Positions 7,163 to 10,088 of a DNA stretch of 10,088 nt are shown piece by piece. The notes beneath the pieces are model-generated. The model had not been told where the DNA came from. It did not search any database and saw only the letters and a program-made list of their open reading frames with translations. The DNA is from an uncultured Candidatus Planktophila sp. (lineage in GTDB: Bacteria; Actinomycetota; Actinomycetes; Nanopelagicales; Nanopelagicaceae), in NCBI GenBank assembly GCA_937927965.1, contig CALEZA010000102.1, positions 1 through 10,088 of the forward strand, given 5' to 3'. The position numbers and the translations under genes are program-made. Positions within the stretch are counted from its first letter, which is position 1. Each line of letters opens with the position of its first letter.

Positions 7163-7178
7163 ACACGCTATTGCGTAT
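7163..7178 (-). terminator. Weak candidate terminator of tetR
   Basis: On the minus strand ATACGC and GCGTGT form a six-pair stem (one G-U pair) around an AATA loop, followed by only a few T residues. It sits 36-51 bases past the tetR stop. The stem is short and the T run poor, so some read-through to the aminotransferase gene is likely. Confidence 0.3.
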
Positions 7179-7213
7179 GGGGAGATTATCGCTGAACCTC
7201 AATAAAGTTGCAA

Positions 7214-7819
7214 CTAATCGACAACCATCGTGTTGAGGAGCATGTGTAATATGAATTTATCCCAGTTTTCGCTCTTCATAGGGTTAGGAACGATGTCATC
7301 AACGATTTTTCCGAGGGTGTAGCTCTGAATAAACACAGCGATAACGCGGGAATCTAATTCTGTTCGAAAAAGCCCTTTATTTTTCGCTTCCTCTACCAAA
7401 TCTTCCAGTGCAGTAGTAAGTCTTTCTTGCTCTAGCCCTAAAGCTTTACCAAATCTTTCTGAAGTTTCTGCATTTGCAAGTGCGCGAGCACGAGCGAAAC
7501 GAGTGCCGCGATACTCAGGTGATTGCGTGTATGCAGTGACACGGCGCAAACCTTCGATAATGTCATCACGAGTTTTTGCCTGAGAGAGAACAGGCACAAT
7601 CAAACCAATACTGCGATCTACCCAATCGGCGTAGCGTGCAACTTGTCCTGCCTCTAGAAGTTCGCCGAGATCTTCGAAGTGATGATAGAGACTGCCTTTT
7701 GAGATTCCAGATTTTTCCAGAATTTCATCCACCTGAATATCTTGCGGAAATTGGCTGGCAAGAAGTTCGGCCGTAGTCTCAATCAGACGAGCTTTGGTCG
7801 GGTGAATAGTGTTGGGCAT
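7214..7819 (-). CDS. TetR-family transcriptional regulator
   Basis: This 201-residue protein has the TetR layout. An N-terminal DNA-binding domain has its helix-turn-helix at about 29-48, including VDEILEKSGISKGSLYHHF, in which the GISKGSLYHHF recognition helix is typical. A mostly helical, variable C-terminal domain would bind a ligand and dimerise. The start ATG at 7817-7819 fits the normal short arm before the first helix. It diverges from the glycosyltransferase gene and lies upstream of the aminotransferase gene on the same strand, so it may control either or both, and itself. A -10-like TTTAAT six bases before its ATG suggests a leaderless transcript, and an inverted repeat overlaps that element. 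The ligand cannot be told from the sequence. Confidence 0.93.
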   Translation of the reverse strand: MPNTIHPTKARLIETTAELLASQFPQDIQVDEILEKSGISKGSLYHHFEDLGELLEAGQVARYADWVDRSIGLIVPVLSQAKTRDDIIEGLRRVTAYTQSPEYRGTRFARARALANAETSERFGKALGLEQERLTTALEDLVEEAKNKGLFRTELDSRVIAVFIQSYTLGKIVDDIVPNPMKSENWDKFILHMLLNTMVVD

Positions 7820-7824
7820 GTGTT

Positions 7825-7841
7825 AATTAAACCCATTAATT
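7825..7841. promoter_or_regulatory. Candidate TetR operator (inverted repeat)
   Basis: AATTAA-ACCCA-TTAATT is a perfect six-base inverted repeat with a five-base spacer. It lies in the 47-base region between the divergent tetR start (7819) and the glycosyltransferase ATG (7867). It covers the candidate tetR -10 and the -35/spacer region of the other promoter, so a bound dimer could repress both. The repeat is AT-rich, so chance occurrence is possible. Confidence 0.4.
7826..7831 (-). promoter_or_regulatory. Candidate -10 element, leaderless tetR
   Basis: TTTAAT on the minus strand lies six bases before the tetR ATG, with no Shine-Dalgarno. It is covered by the left arm of the candidate operator, which fits autoregulation. 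Confidence 0.35.
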
Positions 7842-7852
7842 GGAAGTATTGG

Positions 7853-7858
7853 TAGCCT
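7853..7858 (+). promoter_or_regulatory. Candidate -10 element, leaderless glycosyltransferase gene
   Basis: TAGCCT lies eight bases before the ATG at 7867. With no Shine-Dalgarno at that ATG, a leaderless transcript would fix the start there rather than at the upstream TTG at 7840, which would lie before the transcript begins. Confidence 0.4.
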
Positions 7859-7866
7859 TTGCCATC

Positions 7867-9291
7867 ATGACAAAGCCGACCATCATTCTCGCCACCAGCA
7901 ATGGCGTAGGAATGGGGCACCTCGCTCGAGCAAGTGCAATCGCACTTGAACTCAAGAAATACGCCAATCCCATCATCGTCTCGATGGCTGGAGGCATTGC
8001 CGAGATTCCCGAATATATGGGTATCCGCGTCGAATACATCCCAGGTCGCGATAGAGGTTGGATGCCCCGCGATATGTGGGATGAATACCTGCGCGATCGC
8101 CTCTTAGCTCTTGTTGATGAAACAGGGGCAACCGTCATGTCATTTGATGGAGTTGTTCCATATCCAGGAGTCATTGCAGCCAAGTTCTCTCACCCCAAGC
8201 TTGCTCTTGTGTGGGTGCGTCGTGGGTTATGGCAGAAGAAACCACAGAGATTTGTATTAGGACTTCAATCAAAGATGATGGATTACATTGTCGAACCAGG
8301 AGACATTGCCAGGGCTTATGACTTCGGTCCCACAGCCCAGCGCACCGATGCAACTCTCACATCACCTGTATCTCTCTATAAAGAAGAGAACGCCCTTTCT
8401 CGAGAGGAAGCTCGCAAGGTTCTAGGTTTAGACCTTGATCGACCAGCTGTATTAGTCCAACTCGGCACAGGCGATAGCGATGTCAATGAGAAACTCACTG
8501 CGGCCCTTTCTGGCCTACTTGGGTGGAAAGATCTCCAAGTTATTTTGACGAAACAACCTTTAGATAAAGATGGTAAATCTTTGGCACCAGAAGGACTTGA
8601 TATTCGCGTCGTGCGACATTTCCCTCTTGCGCGGGTGCTCCATGCATTTGATGCTGGTGTTTCTGCAACGGGGTATAACGGGGTGCACGAAAATCTTCCA
8701 GCATGCCTTCCAACAGTCTTCATCTCAAATATCCGAGGAACGGATGACCAAGAGGCGCGAGCTCAATGGTGTCACGATTTCGGTTATGCAATTCGTGGTA
8801 ATCAAGCAGATCTCCATGACATCACAGCTGCTGTGAAGAAGTTGCAGGACCCAGAAGTACGCGCTCGCTTAGCTGCTCAATGTAAGCAACTTCCAGAAAC
8901 CACTGGTGGAGAAGAAATAGCGCAGATTCTCTATAAATTAGCAACGAGAGAAGAGCCAATTAGACCCTCTTGGTTCACATATAACCGATTGATTATTCAA
9001 GATCACATTAACCGTGGTTTGCGCCATGTTGCCTATATCGGACTTCGCAGACTTGGACTTGTCTATCGTTTCATCAATCCACATATTGTGGTCAATGTTG
9101 TGAAGCAAGATCCACCTGTGTGGGGATCACAAACAACTGCAGCAGAACTTCATCCACTCATTAAGGGCGATGCTCGTTTTGAACACCTTATTTCTGGGGC
9201 ATCTGAGGAATACATCACCAAGCGCCGTGCGATTGCAGAGAAAGCCTATGGTTATGAGACTCAAATCATTAATACAAAGAAGGCTAAGTAA
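7867..9291 (+). CDS. GT-B fold glycosyltransferase (UGT/MurG-like) with long C-terminal tail
   Basis: This is probably a cytoplasmic enzyme that moves a sugar from a nucleotide donor to a lipid, glycan or small molecule. The N-terminal acceptor domain opens with the Gly-rich loop SNGVGMGHLARA (11-22), as in MurG and UGT proteins. The donor domain begins near VLVQLGTGDSD (195-205) and carries GVSATGYNGVHENL (264-277), with an NGVHE motif resembling the donor-binding Gly and Glu of this superfamily. The ATG at 7867 is preferred over the TTG at 7840: it directly precedes the first beta strand, and a -10-like TAGCCT lies eight bases upstream. This gives 474 residues. From about residue 365 a tail of some 110 residues follows, rich in Arg, aromatic and hydrophobic residues, which ordinary MurG or UGT proteins lack. 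Acceptor and product are unknown. It diverges from tetR. Confidence 0.85.
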   Translation: MTKPTIILATSNGVGMGHLARASAIALELKKYANPIIVSMAGGIAEIPEYMGIRVEYIPGRDRGWMPRDMWDEYLRDRLLALVDETGATVMSFDGVVPYPGVIAAKFSHPKLALVWVRRGLWQKKPQRFVLGLQSKMMDYIVEPGDIARAYDFGPTAQRTDATLTSPVSLYKEENALSREEARKVLGLDLDRPAVLVQLGTGDSDVNEKLTAALSGLLGWKDLQVILTKQPLDKDGKSLAPEGLDIRVVRHFPLARVLHAFDAGVSATGYNGVHENLPACLPTVFISNIRGTDDQEARAQWCHDFGYAIRGNQADLHDITAAVKKLQDPEVRARLAAQCKQLPETTGGEEIAQILYKLATREEPIRPSWFTYNRLIIQDHINRGLRHVAYIGLRRLGLVYRFINPHIVVNVVKQDPPVWGSQTTAAELHPLIKGDARFEHLISGASEEYITKRRAIAEKAYGYETQIINTKKAK

Positions 9292-9302
9292 ACTTTCAAC
9301 AA

Positions 9303-9322
9303 GCGCTCTTTTGTAAAAGCGC
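9303..9322. other. Hairpin between glycosyltransferase and nitroreductase genes
   Basis: GCGCT(C)TTT and AAAGCGC can pair with one bulged C. No T run follows, so it is a poor rho-independent terminator. It sits just upstream of the nitroreductase -10 candidate. Confidence 0.3.
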
Positions 9323-9323
9323 C

Positions 9324-9329
9324 TAAAGT
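9324..9329 (+). promoter_or_regulatory. Candidate -10 element, leaderless nitroreductase gene
   Basis: TAAAGT lies eight bases before the ATG at 9338, without a Shine-Dalgarno, matching the layout seen before the other gene starts in this window. No clear -35 is seen. Confidence 0.4.
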
Positions 9330-9337
9330 TCTCTTCT

Positions 9338-9910
9338 ATGAGAGCTCAAACATCCACTCCAGTTAATGAAGTTATCGCAACTCGCCGCAGCCCACGATCA
9401 TTTGATGAGAGCTATTTACTCTCACGAGAAGAGCAACTAGCAGTCCTTGAGGCTGCTCGATGGGCGGCATCAGCATTTAATACCCAGCCGTGGCGTTTCT
9501 ATCTGGGCAATCGCGGAGATGCGACATTCTCAGAGATTCTAAGTTCACTAGGTGAGTTCAATCAGATGTGGGCGCAGAAGGCTTCCACTCTCATTCTTGT
9601 TGCATCTACTACCGTAAAGGCAGATGGCACAGCCCATGCCGATTATCAGTATGACTGTGGCCTTGCAGTGGGACAACTTGTTATTGAAGCCCATGATCGC
9701 GGACTCATCGCCCATCAAATGACGGGTTTTAGCAAAGATAAAGCACGCACTGCGCTAGGCATGCCTGATGAATTGGTGCCAGTAGTAGTGATTGCGCTCG
9801 GCAAACAAGATTCACCTGAGAAGCTCAGTGGGCCACTTCAAGAACGAGAGCTTGCTCCACGCGTGCGCTTACCTCTTGAGGAGCTTGTTCTTAAGGGTCT
9901 TCCTTCTTAG
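9338..9910 (+). CDS. Nitroreductase-family FMN oxidoreductase
   Basis: This 190-residue cytoplasmic protein belongs to the FMN-dependent nitroreductase family, whose members use NAD(P)H to reduce nitro groups, quinones, flavins or other electron acceptors. Visible motifs are the N-terminal RRSPRSFD (17-24; Arg residues contact the FMN phosphate), AASAFNTQPWRF (43-54), DCGLAVGQLVIEAHDRGL (106-123) in the long central helix, and VPVVVIALGK (147-156) near the C-terminus. Length matches the small single-domain members. The true substrate cannot be told from sequence. The gene follows the glycosyltransferase gene by 46 bases. Its stop TAG overlaps by three bases the TAA of the convergent tryptophan dioxygenase gene. 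Confidence 0.92.
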   Translation: MRAQTSTPVNEVIATRRSPRSFDESYLLSREEQLAVLEAARWAASAFNTQPWRFYLGNRGDATFSEILSSLGEFNQMWAQKASTLILVASTTVKADGTAHADYQYDCGLAVGQLVIEAHDRGLIAHQMTGFSKDKARTALGMPDELVPVVVIALGKQDSPEKLSGPLQERELAPRVRLPLEELVLKGLPS

Positions 9911-10088
9911 AACTGAGAGCGAATCTCCCAGAGATCTTTAAAGACTGGGTTAAAGAGAGTGCTTGCAAGATAAGCAACTCCACTAGAACCACCTGTTCCC
10001 ATCTTTGCTCCAATGGTGCGCTCCACCATCTTCACATGGCGATAGCGCCACTCTTGAATTCCTTCATCGATATCGACGAGGCGTTCAG
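9907..10088 (-). CDS. kynA: Tryptophan 2,3-dioxygenase, C-terminal part
   Basis: This haem enzyme opens the indole ring of L-tryptophan to N-formylkynurenine, the first step of the kynurenine route. Only the last 59 residues are in the window; the gene enters from the right edge on the minus strand. They contain WRYRHVKMVERTIGAKMGTG, followed directly by GSSGVAYLASTLF and then FKDLWEIRS. The GTGGSSG block contacts the substrate in known tryptophan dioxygenases, and the WRxRH-x-x-MVxRxIG context before it is typical of bacterial members. The stop TAA is at 9907-9909 on the plus-strand numbering and overlaps the TAG of the nitroreductase gene. The catalytic His and the start are off the window, so intactness and any kynurenine operon cannot be judged here. 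Confidence 0.93.
   Translation of the reverse strand, partial: ERLVDIDEGIQEWRYRHVKMVERTIGAKMGTGGSSGVAYLASTLFNPVFKDLWEIRSQF

Noticed and set aside
7840..7866. TTG at 7840 as the start of the glycosyltransferase gene
   Set aside because: It adds nine residues with no family support, overlaps the candidate operator and lies upstream of the -10-like TAGCCT that fits a leaderless ATG at 7867.

Overview
The window looks like chromosomal DNA of an actinobacterium with a moderate to low GC content. Three things suggest this. The ferredoxin-NADP reductase is of the adrenodoxin-reductase (FprA) type common in Actinobacteria. Several genes that seem to head transcripts have a TANNNT -10 element only 6-8 bases before the ATG and no Shine-Dalgarno, which points to leaderless mRNAs. 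Base use is far from the GC richness of soil actinomycetes. A small freshwater actinobacterium of the acI/Nanopelagicales kind would fit, but this is inference. I see no insertion sequence, phage gene, CRISPR array or origin.

Left part (1-1824): the 3' end of a signal peptidase I of the SipW/ER type, then two small exported proteins. The first has the N-terminal pattern of SipW-processed TasA/camelysin proteins. The second shares the order of its mature N-terminus, a Cys-bounded loop and its last residues. Tight spacing and good Shine-Dalgarno sites make this an operon, most likely a dedicated protease with its surface or fibre substrates.

Middle (1854-3288): fprA, probably leaderless, then tRNA-Arg(ACG) with its own likely promoter and a strong terminator. 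Next (3318-5697) come two overlapping genes: an unrecognised 326-residue protein with two CxxC pairs, and an exported endonuclease/exonuclease/phosphatase (EEP) family enzyme held in the membrane by a C-terminal helix.

Right part (5698-10088): on the minus strand, a class III PLP enzyme resembling glutamate-1-semialdehyde aminomutase, preceded by a TetR regulator. The regulator diverges from a GT-B glycosyltransferase on the plus strand, with an AT-rich inverted repeat between them that is a candidate operator. A small nitroreductase follows and converges, with overlapping stop codons, on the 3' end of a tryptophan 2,3-dioxygenase gene that runs off the window.

Most genes are ordinary metabolism. 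The most interesting parts are the SipW-type protease with its two paralogous substrates, the two-gene EEP cassette and the glycosyltransferase with a long unexplained C-terminal tail.
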